Of a DNA stretch of 64,000 nucleotides, positions 1-9,519 are shown piece by piece. How positions within the stretch are numbered: the stretch's first letter is position 1; each line of letters begins with the position of its first letter. The stretch covers positions 496,001 to 560,000 of the forward strand of contig JAGDZU010000004.1 in NCBI GenBank assembly GCA_049115575.1, given 5' to 3'. The notes beneath the pieces were generated by a model. That model was given only the letters and a program-made list of their open reading frames with translations. It was not told where the DNA came from and made no database searches. Made by a program: the position numbers and the translations under genes. The DNA is from JAHEKB01 sp049115575 (lineage in GTDB: Bacteria; Bacteroidota; Bacteroidia; NS11-12g; UBA9320).

Positions 1-3000
1 TGAAGGCCAAGTTGTTCATCTTCTGTAACCCAATCATCAACTACAACAGCTCTGCTATTAACATTTGATGCAAGTGGATTATCCTCTTTTGAACCGTTTT
101 CGTCTCTTTTCGCATCTTCATCTACTTCTCCACTATGACATGTATCCATGAATAGAAGCTTCCTCAAAGGTTTGATTCCATCAAGAATTGATTCTATGGT
201 CTCATATGAAATTCCTCTTAACTCTGGATGCTCAAAATCCATATCATGAGAAGCATAGTAATAATCCATTTTCTTGTCTAGTAATCCGTGTCCAGCTATA
301 AATATCAATACTTGGTCATTGATGTCTGCTTCATTTAGAAAATCTTTCAATGCCTGTACGTTCTCAATGGTTACTTCATCATTGAGGAGGCTCTTACTAT
401 ATATCTGTCCATAATATGGATGATCAACAAATGAGTTCACAACATCAACGGCATCTTTGGAAGCATATGTTAAATTGAACCTGCTGTCTTCATATAGACT
501 AATACCTATACTTATTACATAGAGGTCTGGTCTAGACTTACCAGCTGAAGATCTGATGTTCACTTCTTCTCTATAGCTCTCTACCCCAGCGCTATTGCTA
601 ACACTTACTTGTATTTTATTGCTTCCTCTTGCAAGTGGTATTTTCAGTTCTTTTATTAATTCTTTACGGTTCACTCCTCTCAGACTTTTACCCGAAATTC
701 CGTAAATGGCCACATCATTCACCCATACATTTATACGGTCTAAATCATAGGTGCTCTCTGTAAATTTAGCCTTTAAGACCAACTCATTTAGGTCTGTTTC
801 AGAGCTCAATTCATCCATATTCAAAATGGATATTTCCGGCACATTAAAATCGGATTTCAACATAGCTTCATTGAAGTTGAGCTTCTTCAATCGCTTTTGG
901 TATGCTCTGTTATACGCTTTGATCATGTTTGCATCTGCTAAATGCAGTTTACTTAGCACAAGGTCTGGTCTGTTGTATAAGGGATCAAGTTGTTCAGGAG
1001 AAATAATACTTCCCCCTTTTCTAAATGCAATCATCTTTAGGCCTTCTTTAGTTGTTAAATAATAGCCTTCATTGTCAACTACCACATGACCATTGTCTAT
1101 TAGGCTGACCGTCCATAAAGCGATTCCATTCTTCACATCCCATATTTTAAAACTCCCATCTTCTGAACTAGAAGCTAGAAAATCCTGACTTGGAGAAAAT
1201 CTCACAAATTGAACCATGTCTGTGTGCCCTTTGAGCTGTTGAATAGACTCCTTGTTTCTTTGATCATATATGTGAATAGAAAACAACTCTTCATTGCTTA
1301 TTTCCAAATCTGGCCAATTACCCAATCCTGAGACAGCGCTTAAACCCGCAGTGTTCATATCCAATTTCCATGGGAGCTGACCACTTTCATCTTTTCTAGA
1401 ACTTATTCCCCCGGATTCTACATCCCAAATGAACATTTTCTGAGCATCTATAGCAGTTACCTTTTTACCATCATCGCTGAATTTTACTTGAATTACATTT
1501 AATGATGGCGGCCCATAGATATGAATTTCATTTTCAAATACCTCAGCATTTTCCATATGTTCAAATGCAGCAGCATTTACATTTGGGTCTCTTGGTATTT
1601 TGCTGATATGTCTAGGTGGTATAAGTGTTTTAATCCTCTTGCCGTTTTGAACACTAAATAGCAATGCATTCTTGTCAAAACCCATGGCCACTACTAATAA
1701 TTTATTATCACGACTTAGATCAAAATTCAAAGCTTCATCAGAAGGCAAGCTATAAGTTCTTTGCTCTTGAAAATTTATGGCGTCATATTGAATAAGTTCT
1801 CCATCATCATTTAATACAAATAATGATTTGTGGTTCTTGCCCCATTGGTACTGCTTAATTCCATCTGAAAATGTGTATTCCCTAATTAATTCAGAAGTGG
1901 GTCTATAGTAAAGTGCCAATTTATCGGAATGCAAAACGCATATAGTATCTCCTATTACTTCAATTTGCCAAGGAATGCCATCAATGTTCCTGACTTTATT
2001 GAGTTGGCCATTACTCAAATTCAAGCTCCATAACTCTCTGAATGTGCCTAAATACACTTTCTTTCCATCTTCTGTAAAACCAAAACCGAAGACCTTATTA
2101 GGTTGAGACATCTCAATCTCCCTAATGATTCGATCCTGATTCAGCTGATAAATCAGAAATTCCGTTGGACTCAGATTAAGTACAATCTGACTTGCGTTTC
2201 TGTAAAACTTTGCTCTGTCCATATAGCTCAGTTTCAAATCTTTGCGTCTTGGTACATCATAAATGACAGATCTGGTCTTGGCATTGTATACGATGAGTCT
2301 TCTATCATACTTTAGCAATACCAAATCTTCAAACACATCAACATCTTCTGGTCTAAACCTTCCTTCAAAATTCAAATGAATGCTATCCATGAGGTTGTTC
2401 TTATTTACCAAAACAGTACTCTCATAGGCCTTGACCAATAGGTAGTTGTTCAGTTCTTTTATTTCAGATATGTACTCATTGGAAATTTGGAGTCTGCCCT
2501 GCTCCTCTAGTTTGCTATTCAATATTCGTAATGCACCTTTATGATTGGATGCTATACGGCCATCTTTGAGAAAAATAGCCGATCTAGGAACTTCGTTATC
2601 TAGGCTGTTTTGAAGTTCGCCTGTACTTAGATTATAGATCTCTAATCTGTATTGCCCAACCAAAACTTTATCCCCATGCACATCTATGTGTTCAGCTCCT
2701 CGTTCGGTTTCAAATCTGAAAATGGTTTGTGCTTTTTCTAAGTCAAATACTCTTATAAATCCATCGTCACTTCCGTATACCAACCGATTGTCATTTGTAA
2801 ACTTAAATGAGGTAATATCATCTGTGGCATCTTGAATATTGGCATAAATCAAACCTGTTCTAAGTTCAGTTATCAGTATGTTGTTACCATCATACTGTGC
2901 GGTAGTAGCCATGAACCTCTCATCAGGACTAAACTCCCAGTGGCTCACATCATTGTTGTGGCTACTTTGAATAACCAATTCTGGAGGCTGACCATGTAAG

Positions 3001-3041
3001 CTAATACTCCATAAAAACAAGATAATCCAACTAGCTCTCAT
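1..3041 (-). CDS. Exported WD40-repeat protein with C-terminal caspase-like (peptidase C14) domain, 3' end outside window
   Basis: The reading frame starts at ATG 3041 and stays open to the left edge, giving about 1013 visible residues; the C-terminus lies outside the window. Residues 1-18 form a signal peptide ending in SLHGQ. About 750 residues of beta-propeller repeats follow, with several SPxxxFLASSSEDGSFKIWD-type blades. The C-terminal caspase fold carries a histidine in FIAGHG (His918) and a cysteine in MDTCHSGE (Cys968), the usual His/Cys dyad and spacing. Metacaspase-type enzymes cleave after Arg or Lys, but the specificity here is not visible. The gene follows 3086-3928 after 44 bp on the same strand, so the two are probably cotranscribed. 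The export signal places the protease outside the cytoplasm. The assignment is firm; the substrate is unknown. Confidence 0.9.
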   Translation of the reverse strand, partial: MRASWIILFLWSISLHGQPPELVIQSSHNNDVSHWEFSPDERFMATTAQYDGNNILITELRTGLIYANIQDATDDITSFKFTNDNRLVYGSDDGFIRVFDLEKAQTIFRFETERGAEHIDVHGDKVLVGQYRLEIYNLSTGELQNSLDNEVPRSAIFLKDGRIASNHKGALRILNSKLEEQGRLQISNEYISEIKELNNYLLVKAYESTVLVNKNNLMDSIHLNFEGRFRPEDVDVFEDLVLLKYDRRLIVYNAKTRSVIYDVPRRKDLKLSYMDRAKFYRNASQIVLNLSPTEFLIYQLNQDRIIREIEMSQPNKVFGFGFTEDGKKVYLGTFRELWSLNLSNGQLNKVRNIDGIPWQIEVIGDTICVLHSDKLALYYRPTSELIREYTFSDGIKQYQWGKNHKSLFVLNDDGELIQYDAINFQEQRTYSLPSDEALNFDLSRDNKLLVVAMGFDKNALLFSVQNGKRIKTLIPPRHISKIPRDPNVNAAAFEHMENAEVFENEIHIYGPPSLNVIQVKFSDDGKKVTAIDAQKMFIWDVESGGISSRKDESGQLPWKLDMNTAGLSAVSGLGNWPDLEISNEELFSIHIYDQRNKESIQQLKGHTDMVQFVRFSPSQDFLASSSEDGSFKIWDVKNGIALWTVSLIDNGHVVVDNEGYYLTTKEGLKMIAFRKGGSIISPEQLDPLYNRPDLVLSKLHLADANMIKAYNRAYQKRLKKLNFNEAMLKSDFNVPEISILNMDELSSETDLNELVLKAKFTESTYDLDRINVWVNDVAIYGISGKSLRGVNRKELIKELKIPLARGSNKIQVSVSNSAGVESYREEVNIRSSAGKSRPDLYVISIGISLYEDSRFNLTYASKDAVDVVNSFVDHPYYGQIYSKSLLNDEVTIENVQALKDFLNEADINDQVLIFIAGHGLLDKKMDYYYASHDMDFEHPELRGISYETIESILDGIKPLRKLLFMDTCHSGEVDEDAKRDENGSKEDNPLASNVNSRAVVVDDWVTEDEQLGL

Positions 3042-3085
3042 TTAATCCTTTTATGGTTAATACTGTTTGGACATCATTTGTAAAT

Positions 3086-3928
3086 CTAGGATAGGACTTT
3101 ACTTAAACTACGACTGTAATTTACATAGTACTCCAAGGCTTTCTTGAATTGCCTGTTCTCTACATATTCTACAGTTGGCAAGACCAGATCTCTATACATG
3201 CAATCCAATACCTCTTTTCTCTTAGAGTTGGCCATGATCCTCTCTACCATCATAGGTCCATATATGTTATAGCTTTTTACAAGCTCTGAACCTTCTTCAA
3301 GGTTTAAAACATACTCATCTCTAAGTTTTCTCAATAAACTCAATTCCCTACAGTCGTCTGCTTTTCCCAAATGGTCTACACATACAGTAGTTAAGAAGCA
3401 GTCTGCATTCTCAGCGCTAAAAATGTATTTCTCCAGTTCGAGAAGCTCTTTGCCTTTGGCATCTAATATTTTAATTTTTCCTTTGGCTTCCTCTGTCTCT
3501 GGATAATAAAGTATGCAGTACTTCTTTCTTCTCAGAGTACCAAGACTTGAAAGTGGCAGTATATCATTAGATTCCTGTAATTCAAATGGTTTTGAATATA
3601 CCAGCTTAACTCCTTCGCCTTCTTTTTCTTTGTCTTTAATTTTAGTAACTACAGATGAATATTTAGCTTTATCGTTGAAAGTGCCTTCTTCTGTAGTTTG
3701 TTCAATTGTAAGAAGCACTTCTCCCATAGAGTTGTCTTTAACCGTTGATTCAATTCTGAACTCGTACATGACCTCATACTTTATATCATCCCTGATTTCT
3801 TCTGTCTTTTTAACATAGCTGTATAGCTCGGTTTCATCTTGCAGAAGATTGCCTGCTATTAACAATTTGCTTGCTGCAAGTGCGGCTGTTGCACCAGCAG
3901 ATTTGAGGATAAATTCTTTGCGGTCCAT
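3086..3928 (-). CDS. Exported protein of unknown function with a Cys-containing CFLTT...LRKLRD motif
   Basis: This 280-residue protein begins MDRKEFILKSAGATAALAAS, a Tat-like signal with an Arg-Lys pair rather than a clear twin arginine, so Sec or Tat export is undecided. Residues about 40-150 look like a beta-rich domain. Around residue 185 there is a block with three cysteines, CFLTTVCVDHLGKADDC, followed by ELSLLRKLRDEYV. I have seen similar Cys-plus-LRxxRD blocks in uncharacterised secreted proteins but know no function for them. The gene lies 44 bp upstream of the WD40-caspase gene on the same strand. That makes it a candidate partner, substrate or regulator of the protease; this is inference from position only. 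Confidence 0.85.
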   Translation of the reverse strand: MDRKEFILKSAGATAALAASKLLIAGNLLQDETELYSYVKKTEEIRDDIKYEVMYEFRIESTVKDNSMGEVLLTIEQTTEEGTFNDKAKYSSVVTKIKDKEKEGEGVKLVYSKPFELQESNDILPLSSLGTLRRKKYCILYYPETEEAKGKIKILDAKGKELLELEKYIFSAENADCFLTTVCVDHLGKADDCRELSLLRKLRDEYVLNLEEGSELVKSYNIYGPMMVERIMANSKRKEVLDCMYRDLVLPTVEYVENRQFKKALEYYVNYSRSLSKVLS

Positions 3929-4022
3929 AAAAGATTAATGTTTGAGTGCTCTGTAAAATTATATGATTTTGATGAAGAAGAATAGGAATACGACCAAATT
4001 GAATTAATGCTTAGACTTACTC

Positions 4023-4054
4023 TTTGATAGAATGAGCCTAAAACAATAGCTTTG
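4023..4054 (+). promoter_or_regulatory. Bacteroidota-type promoter for the aminopeptidase P gene
   Basis: TTTG at 4023-4026 and TAGCTTTG at 4047-4054 match the Bacteroidota -33 (TTTG/TTG) and -7 (TAnnTTTG) elements with a 20-bp spacer. The -7 box lies 14 bases before the ATG at 4069, leaving a very short 5' leader. Confidence 0.7.
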
Positions 4055-4068
4055 CTTCAACAATCAAT

Positions 4069-5364
4069 ATGAAGTATCCAACATTAGACTCGGCGCTTTT
4101 CACAGAAAACAGAAAAAGATTTATGGCTCAGATGGAGCCAGGAAGTATTGCCATTTTTCACAGCAATTACCAATACAGCTGGAATGGTGATGCCATGTAT
4201 AAGTTCAAACAAAACTCAGATATTTTTTGGCTTTGTGGCATAGACCAAGAAGATTCGGTTTTGGTGCTTTATCCAGATTGTGCCATAGAATCATTCAGAG
4301 AGTGTTTGTTCATTATGGAGACCAATGAGCATATTGCAACTTGGGAAGGCCATAAATACACTAAAGAAGAAGCTACTGCAACTAGTGGCATTAGGAATGT
4401 AAGCTGGAATGCCAATTATATGCAGACCCTCCGCCCTCTAATTCAAATGGCTGATAACATCTATTTGCCATTAAATGAAAATGATAGATATAACCCACTT
4501 TCTCCATACAAAAACATGGATATGGCTCACCAAATCAAGCAATTGTATCCATTGCACAACTATTTGAGAGCTGGAAAGATTCTTCAGAGATTGAGATCAA
4601 TAAAAACAGCTGCTGAACTAGATGTAATGAGAGAAGCCGTTAAGATTTCTAAAAGAGGTTGGGAACGGATTATGAGATTTACCAAGCCAGGCGTTCAAGA
4701 GTACCAGATTGAAGCGGAACTTATGCACGAGTTTCTTTCTAATAGAGCCAATGGATTCAGTTTTGAACCTATAGTGGCTTCTGGTCCTAGTGCCTGTGTT
4801 CTACACTATATAGATAACAATAAACAAGTGGAGGATGGCCATCTGATTTTGGTGGATTGTGGTGTTGATTATGCGAACTACGCCAGTGATATGACTAGAT
4901 GCTTACCTGCAAATGGCAAATTCACTTCAAGGCAAAAGGAGGTTTATAACGCTGTTCTTTCTGTGATGAAGCAAGCGAGAACCAAATTGGTACCTGGCAC
5001 CATGTTAATGGATTACCAAAAAGAGGTTGAAGGATTGATGGAACAAGAGCTCCAAGCCTTGGGATTGCTAAGCAAAGCAGATATTCAAAATCAAGATCCA
5101 AATTGGCCGGCAGTGAAAAAATACTTTATGCATGGAACATCACATTTCTTAGGTATTGATGTTCACGATTCAGGTATGCGTTATGAACCTATGCAAGATG
5201 GAATGACTTTTAGTTGCGAACCAGGAATCTACATTAAGGAAGAGGGAATCGGAGTTCGTATAGAAAATCAAATATTAATCACAGAGAATGGCCCTGTAGA
5301 TATGATGGACGAAGTCGGGATGATAATTGAAGTAGATGAAATAGAAGACTTTATGGCCAGATGA
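4069..5364 (+). CDS. pepP: Xaa-Pro aminopeptidase (aminopeptidase P, M24B)
   Basis: This 431-residue cytoplasmic metallopeptidase removes an N-terminal residue that precedes proline. Residues 1-170 fit the aminopeptidase P N-terminal domain and about 180-425 the pita-bread catalytic domain. All five dinuclear metal ligands are visible: Asp263 (VDCG), Asp274 (SDMTR), His359 (GTSHFLG), Glu384 (CEPGIYI) and Glu399 (RIENQ). Length is normal for bacterial PepP. A well-formed promoter lies directly upstream. The gene converges with 5365-6912 with no intergenic base between the two stops. No signal peptide is present. Confidence 0.95.
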   Translation: MKYPTLDSALFTENRKRFMAQMEPGSIAIFHSNYQYSWNGDAMYKFKQNSDIFWLCGIDQEDSVLVLYPDCAIESFRECLFIMETNEHIATWEGHKYTKEEATATSGIRNVSWNANYMQTLRPLIQMADNIYLPLNENDRYNPLSPYKNMDMAHQIKQLYPLHNYLRAGKILQRLRSIKTAAELDVMREAVKISKRGWERIMRFTKPGVQEYQIEAELMHEFLSNRANGFSFEPIVASGPSACVLHYIDNNKQVEDGHLILVDCGVDYANYASDMTRCLPANGKFTSRQKEVYNAVLSVMKQARTKLVPGTMLMDYQKEVEGLMEQELQALGLLSKADIQNQDPNWPAVKKYFMHGTSHFLGIDVHDSGMRYEPMQDGMTFSCEPGIYIKEEGIGVRIENQILITENGPVDMMDEVGMIIEVDEIEDFMAR

Positions 5365-6912
5365 TTAAAAAATCAATCTAGCCAATAAGTTCTCTGATTT
5401 ATTCATTCCGAACAGTATAAGTTCATTGGCTGAGATTTGCTGACAGCTTTGTGGTCTAATCTCTAATCCCAACTCTTTTTGCTCAATGAGATGTTCTTTC
5501 GTTTGATTGCCATCTCTGTCTAAACTCACCATTGCAACAACTGAATTATTGCGTTTGCGGTTATATGTATTGAGGTCCTTCTCGGTCTCTATATTCAGAT
5601 TGTCTTTATGATCATTATAGATAAAGTGAAGTTTGTCTCCATTCACAGCCAGAACAAAGCTAGACATGAACCCACCGTCTTCAGTGGTCAGCTGTCTTTT
5701 TAAAATCTTCTTACTCCATTCTATACGCCCTTCTGGATCTATGCTAACCACCACTATATCCTTATAGTTGAAATGAATAGGATATTGATCTCCAGCCGCA
5801 TTTTTAGGAGTCATCTGGAACGCAAACATTTCACCAATAAGAACCACACTTCCATCTTCACGCATTATAAATTCTCTGAAATCAACCTTATCCAATCCCA
5901 TGCTCTTGCCATTGTTGGCCTCTCTACTTAATCTCTCTTTCTGATTATCGGTCATTCCTTCAGAAACAAACTCATAAGCAAAATTTTCAGTGCTACTGCT
6001 CATAAGTTGGTTGTTATTATCAAGCTTCATAAAAAAGGTTCCTTCCATGGTACAACATCCAGTTCCAAAGAAACCTGCAATAATTACTTCTTCATTTTCG
6101 CTGACTTCAAAATGTAAATTTTGAATGCGCTCACCTGTTTCAAGTGCAATTAATTCATCTGTTTGATTTCCATTGGCATCTACAGATATCAAATGGTAGT
6201 CGAATGATTTGTTCTTTCTTACACCTTTAATTTCTTTGGACTCGTATACTTTGAGAAGGCAAAACAGTTTTCCTTGTTTAGATACATCAATGCTCGACAA
6301 TTCCACATATTGACGTTCGTAAGGTAGAGTTAACTCATTCTCCCAAAGCAAATCGAAACGTTGGTCGTGTACCTGCACACCTAATGCAGTTGCTTCATCT
6401 CTATCACCTGGATACTGGGTTACAAATGCAATCTTCATTTCATCTCTAGAAATGACATAGTCAAATCCCCCATAACTGTATCTCAATCTTCTTTCAATGG
6501 AAAGATCAAAAATTGGAACAACTTCACCCATAGGGTTAAGTGTCTGCTTATCTACAAAATGAGCATCTAAACTGGCTTCGTCATAATTGGTTTTGAAATT
6601 TAACATCCAAAGATCTTGGCCCAGTTTAATGATGTTCTTCATTACATCAAAGCGTTCCTTTTGGTCAAACTTAATCTCTGTTGAGATGCTTGGTTCGAGA
6701 TTGTTGTAACGTTCAATAAATATGTCTTGATTGAATAATCCCAGATTCCTTTTAATGGCAAAGATTTCTCCATCATCGGAACTGATAATGTCTGTGACCA
6801 CAGACTTCTTAGATTGATAGGGCTCCCCCCATATGATTTCCATTTCATCTGCTTGAGCAGCAGAAAAAAGATATAATACGGATAGGACTAATGTAATAAT
6901 AAGGTTTTTCAT
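5365..6912 (-). CDS. Exported protein of unknown function, beta-propeller-like
   Basis: The 515-residue product has a clear Sec signal peptide (MKNLIITLVLSVLYLFSAAQA). The rest is rich in beta-strand patterns with repeated hydrophobic-aspartate turns such as SIDVSKQGKLFCLLKV and ISANELILFGMN, which suggest a beta-propeller, but I recognise no named family. There is no type IX sorting domain at the C-terminus, which ends LLARLIF. A Cys pair occurs at FGTGCCTMEG. The gene stands alone on its strand and meets the pepP stop codon end to end. The function is unknown; export is the only supported property. Confidence 0.85.
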   Translation of the reverse strand: MKNLIITLVLSVLYLFSAAQADEMEIIWGEPYQSKKSVVTDIISSDDGEIFAIKRNLGLFNQDIFIERYNNLEPSISTEIKFDQKERFDVMKNIIKLGQDLWMLNFKTNYDEASLDAHFVDKQTLNPMGEVVPIFDLSIERRLRYSYGGFDYVISRDEMKIAFVTQYPGDRDEATALGVQVHDQRFDLLWENELTLPYERQYVELSSIDVSKQGKLFCLLKVYESKEIKGVRKNKSFDYHLISVDANGNQTDELIALETGERIQNLHFEVSENEEVIIAGFFGTGCCTMEGTFFMKLDNNNQLMSSSTENFAYEFVSEGMTDNQKERLSREANNGKSMGLDKVDFREFIMREDGSVVLIGEMFAFQMTPKNAAGDQYPIHFNYKDIVVVSIDPEGRIEWSKKILKRQLTTEDGGFMSSFVLAVNGDKLHFIYNDHKDNLNIETEKDLNTYNRKRNNSVVAMVSLDRDGNQTKEHLIEQKELGLEIRPQSCQQISANELILFGMNKSENLLARLIF

Positions 6913-7122
6913 GTCTTCTACTAAAAAGGTGAACTAAAAGTGCCAGTCCGTTAGGTGACCATATTAGTTCAACAATTGCACCAATAAATGGGTATTGCTT
7001 ATCAAATGTAGTGAAATACCTTACATATTGCTTTAATAACTCCTTAGAATAGAGCTCAACTATGAAGAAGTTTAATTATCTTAAATAATTGATAATCTGC
7101 TATTTAAATAGCAATATTAGGG

Positions 7123-8790
7123 CTATGATAATCCAGAGATTACTCCGTTGTTATCTATATCCATATGTTCTGATGCAGGTACTGCCGGTAAGCCTGGCAT
7201 ACGCATCATATTTCCTAAAATGGGAATCAAAAATCCCGCTCCAGCAGCAATTTCGAATTCTCTAACTGTAATTCTAAAGCCTGTTGGTCTACCCACCTTT
7301 TTATCATCATCAGAGAATGATTTCTGCGTTTTGGCCATACAAATTGGCAGATGTGCCAACTCAAGTTTAGTTATGCTACGCAGGTCTCTTTCAGCCTTGG
7401 CTGCATAGTCTACACCATCCGCACCGTAAATTTCTGTAGCGATTTTCCCAATTTTCTCCTTAACACTGAGGTCCCAGTCGTACAGCTTTTTGAAATCATC
7501 AGTTTCTTCAGCTATCTGGTCGGTTACAGCTTGTGCAAGCTCTTTTGTTCCATTTCCACCTTCTGCCCAACCTTTACTCAACACTGCTTTAACTCCTAAA
7601 GATTCACATTTTTGAATAAGCCAATTGACTTCTTCATCTGAATCAGAAATAAAGCTATTAACAGCAACCACTGGATTGATTCCAAACTTCTTCATGTTTT
7701 CTACATGCTTCTCCAGGTTTACAAATCCGGCTTGGACACGCTCCAAACTTGGTGTATTGTACTCTTCTTTTGGAGCTCCTCCATGATGTCTCAGTGCTCT
7801 AATAGTAGCCACAATTACAATGGCATTTGGTCTTAAATTACCGTAGCCACATTTAATATCCAGGAATTTTTCTGCACCAAGATCAGCTCCGAAGCCAGCC
7901 TCTGTAACTACATAATCTCCTAAAGACAAGCCCATTTTAGTAGCGATTATTGTGTTTGTACCTTGAGCTATATTGGCAAATGGCCCACCGTGAATAATAG
8001 CAGGGTTTCCTTCTAAAGTTTGAACTAAATTGGGTTGAAGAGCGTCTTTCAACAGTATACTCATGGCGCCTTGTGCATTTAGATCTCTAGCATAAATTGG
8101 TTTGCGATCCATGGTATATCCAACAAAAATATTTCCCAATTTTTCTTTGAGATCCTCTCTGTCGTTTGCCATACAAAGTATAGCCATGATTTCAGACGCA
8201 GCGGTAATATTAAAACCATCTTGTCTTGGAATTCCATTACCAGTACCCCCAAGCCCAATTACGATATCTCGCAATGCTCTATCATTCATGTCTATCACAC
8301 GTTTCCAGACCACTGTTCTTGGATCTATTCCCAAGCTTCTGGTTTTGGATTGAATATTATTGTCAATCACTGCAGCCAAGAAATTATTCGCTTTTTCAAC
8401 CGCAGAGAAATCACCTGTAAAATGAAGGTTTATGTCTTCCATAGGTACAACTTGAGAATATCCTCCTCCTGCTGCTCCTCCTTTGATTCCAAATACCGGC
8501 CCTAAAGATGGCTCTCTTAGAACAACCACTGAATTTTTTCCATTGGCTCTAAGTCCTTCATTCAAACCAATAGAAACAGTGGTTTTCCCCTCTCCTGCTG
8601 GAGTAGGTGAAAGTGCTGTAACCAGTATGAGTTTGCTCTGATCAATTTTATTTTGGTCAATTAAGGTTAAAGGCAATTTTGCTTTGTACTTTCCATACAT
8701 TTCAAGATTGTCTTCAGTAATATTTAGTTTGCTAGCCACATTTCTTATGTGGTCCATTTCAACGGATTGTGCTATGGATAAATCTGTCAT
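7123..8790 (-). CDS. fhs: Formate--tetrahydrofolate ligase
   Basis: The enzyme makes 10-formyltetrahydrofolate from formate, tetrahydrofolate and ATP in the cytoplasm. The P-loop-like motif TPAGEGKTTVSIGL lies near residue 60, followed by REPSLGPVFGIKGGAAGGGY, both hallmark blocks of the family. The product is 555 residues, the normal size. I chose ATG 8790 (MTDLSIAQS) because family members start at this point; an in-frame ATG at 8814 would add eight residues (MIFYIRDL) with no family counterpart. The gene is divergent from 8839-9519. A degenerate -7 box (TATATTCG, minus strand, 8798-8805) lies just upstream. Formate dehydrogenase is encoded about 7 kb away. Confidence 0.95.
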   Translation of the reverse strand: MTDLSIAQSVEMDHIRNVASKLNITEDNLEMYGKYKAKLPLTLIDQNKIDQSKLILVTALSPTPAGEGKTTVSIGLNEGLRANGKNSVVVLREPSLGPVFGIKGGAAGGGYSQVVPMEDINLHFTGDFSAVEKANNFLAAVIDNNIQSKTRSLGIDPRTVVWKRVIDMNDRALRDIVIGLGGTGNGIPRQDGFNITAASEIMAILCMANDREDLKEKLGNIFVGYTMDRKPIYARDLNAQGAMSILLKDALQPNLVQTLEGNPAIIHGGPFANIAQGTNTIIATKMGLSLGDYVVTEAGFGADLGAEKFLDIKCGYGNLRPNAIVIVATIRALRHHGGAPKEEYNTPSLERVQAGFVNLEKHVENMKKFGINPVVAVNSFISDSDEEVNWLIQKCESLGVKAVLSKGWAEGGNGTKELAQAVTDQIAEETDDFKKLYDWDLSVKEKIGKIATEIYGADGVDYAAKAERDLRSITKLELAHLPICMAKTQKSFSDDDKKVGRPTGFRITVREFEIAAGAGFLIPILGNMMRMPGLPAVPASEHMDIDNNGVISGLS

Positions 8791-8814
8791 AAGGTCGCGA
8801 ATATAGAAAATCAC

Positions 8815-8822
8815 TACATTTG
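8815..8822 (+). promoter_or_regulatory. Probable -7 promoter element for the 8839 gene
   Basis: TACATTTG matches TAnnTTTG exactly and lies 16 bases before the ATG at 8839. No convincing -33 TTG is seen at the right distance, so the call rests on one box. Confidence 0.45.
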
Positions 8823-8838
8823 GCTAGACCTTAATATT

Positions 8839-9519
8839 ATGAAAAAACTATTTACATTAATTCTATCTTTATTTATCCTACAAGCAAATGCCCAAGACTG
8901 CGGGTATATGGATCGTTTGGATAAGGATGATCAATGGGCCTACAACACCTATAACGCCAAAGACAAACTAGAAGGTTCTATTGATTATAAGGTAACTAAT
9001 ACTAGAGAATCAGATGACAGTTCAATAGTTGAATTGGACATGACCGTTACAGATAAGAAAGACGAGAGCATGAATTTAACTTATGAAATGGCCTGTATAA
9101 ATGGAACTGTCTATGTAGACATGGATCGTATGATAGGACCCATGATTGAACAAATGCAAGGAATGGAGTTTGAAGTGCAGTCTGATCAAATTGAAATACC
9201 TTCAAATTTAAATGTAGGAGATGTACTCCCTGAAGCCTCAATAACAGTAACTGCAGGAATGAATGGCGTTACATTTATGACTATGACCGTAGTAGTAAAA
9301 GATAGAAAGGTAACAGCTATCGAAACTATTACTACACCTGCTGGTACTTTCGAATGCTATGTGATTGAGCAAACAACTGAAATTCAAAATAGGATGATGA
9401 GCAAGTCAACTACAAGCAAAGAGTGGTATTCACCTGAAAATGGAATGGTTCGCTCTGAGAGCTACAAAAGCAACGGTAAGCTGGAAAACTATTCTGTTTT
9501 AACTGAAGCCAATTTCTAG
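8839..9519 (+). CDS. Small exported protein, DUF3108/TapB-like
   Basis: The 226-residue product has a signal peptide ending in LQANAQ. The mature part is beta-rich, and its C-terminal half contains TTPAGTFECYVIEQTTE and WYSPENGMVRSES. The pattern xPAGTFxCYxI followed by a W-Y/F-S-P-x-x-G-M-V-R segment is typical of DUF3108-like lipid-binding-fold proteins found in many Bacteroidota envelopes. The assignment is by motif resemblance only. The gene converges with the cytochrome c gene with no base between stops. Confidence 0.8.
   Translation: MKKLFTLILSLFILQANAQDCGYMDRLDKDDQWAYNTYNAKDKLEGSIDYKVTNTRESDDSSIVELDMTVTDKKDESMNLTYEMACINGTVYVDMDRMIGPMIEQMQGMEFEVQSDQIEIPSNLNVGDVLPEASITVTAGMNGVTFMTMTVVVKDRKVTAIETITTPAGTFECYVIEQTTEIQNRMMSKSTTSKEWYSPENGMVRSESYKSNGKLENYSVLTEANF

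Noticed and set aside
7148..8505. Plus-strand open frames inside fhs
   Set aside because: They are antisense shadows of a strongly conserved gene.
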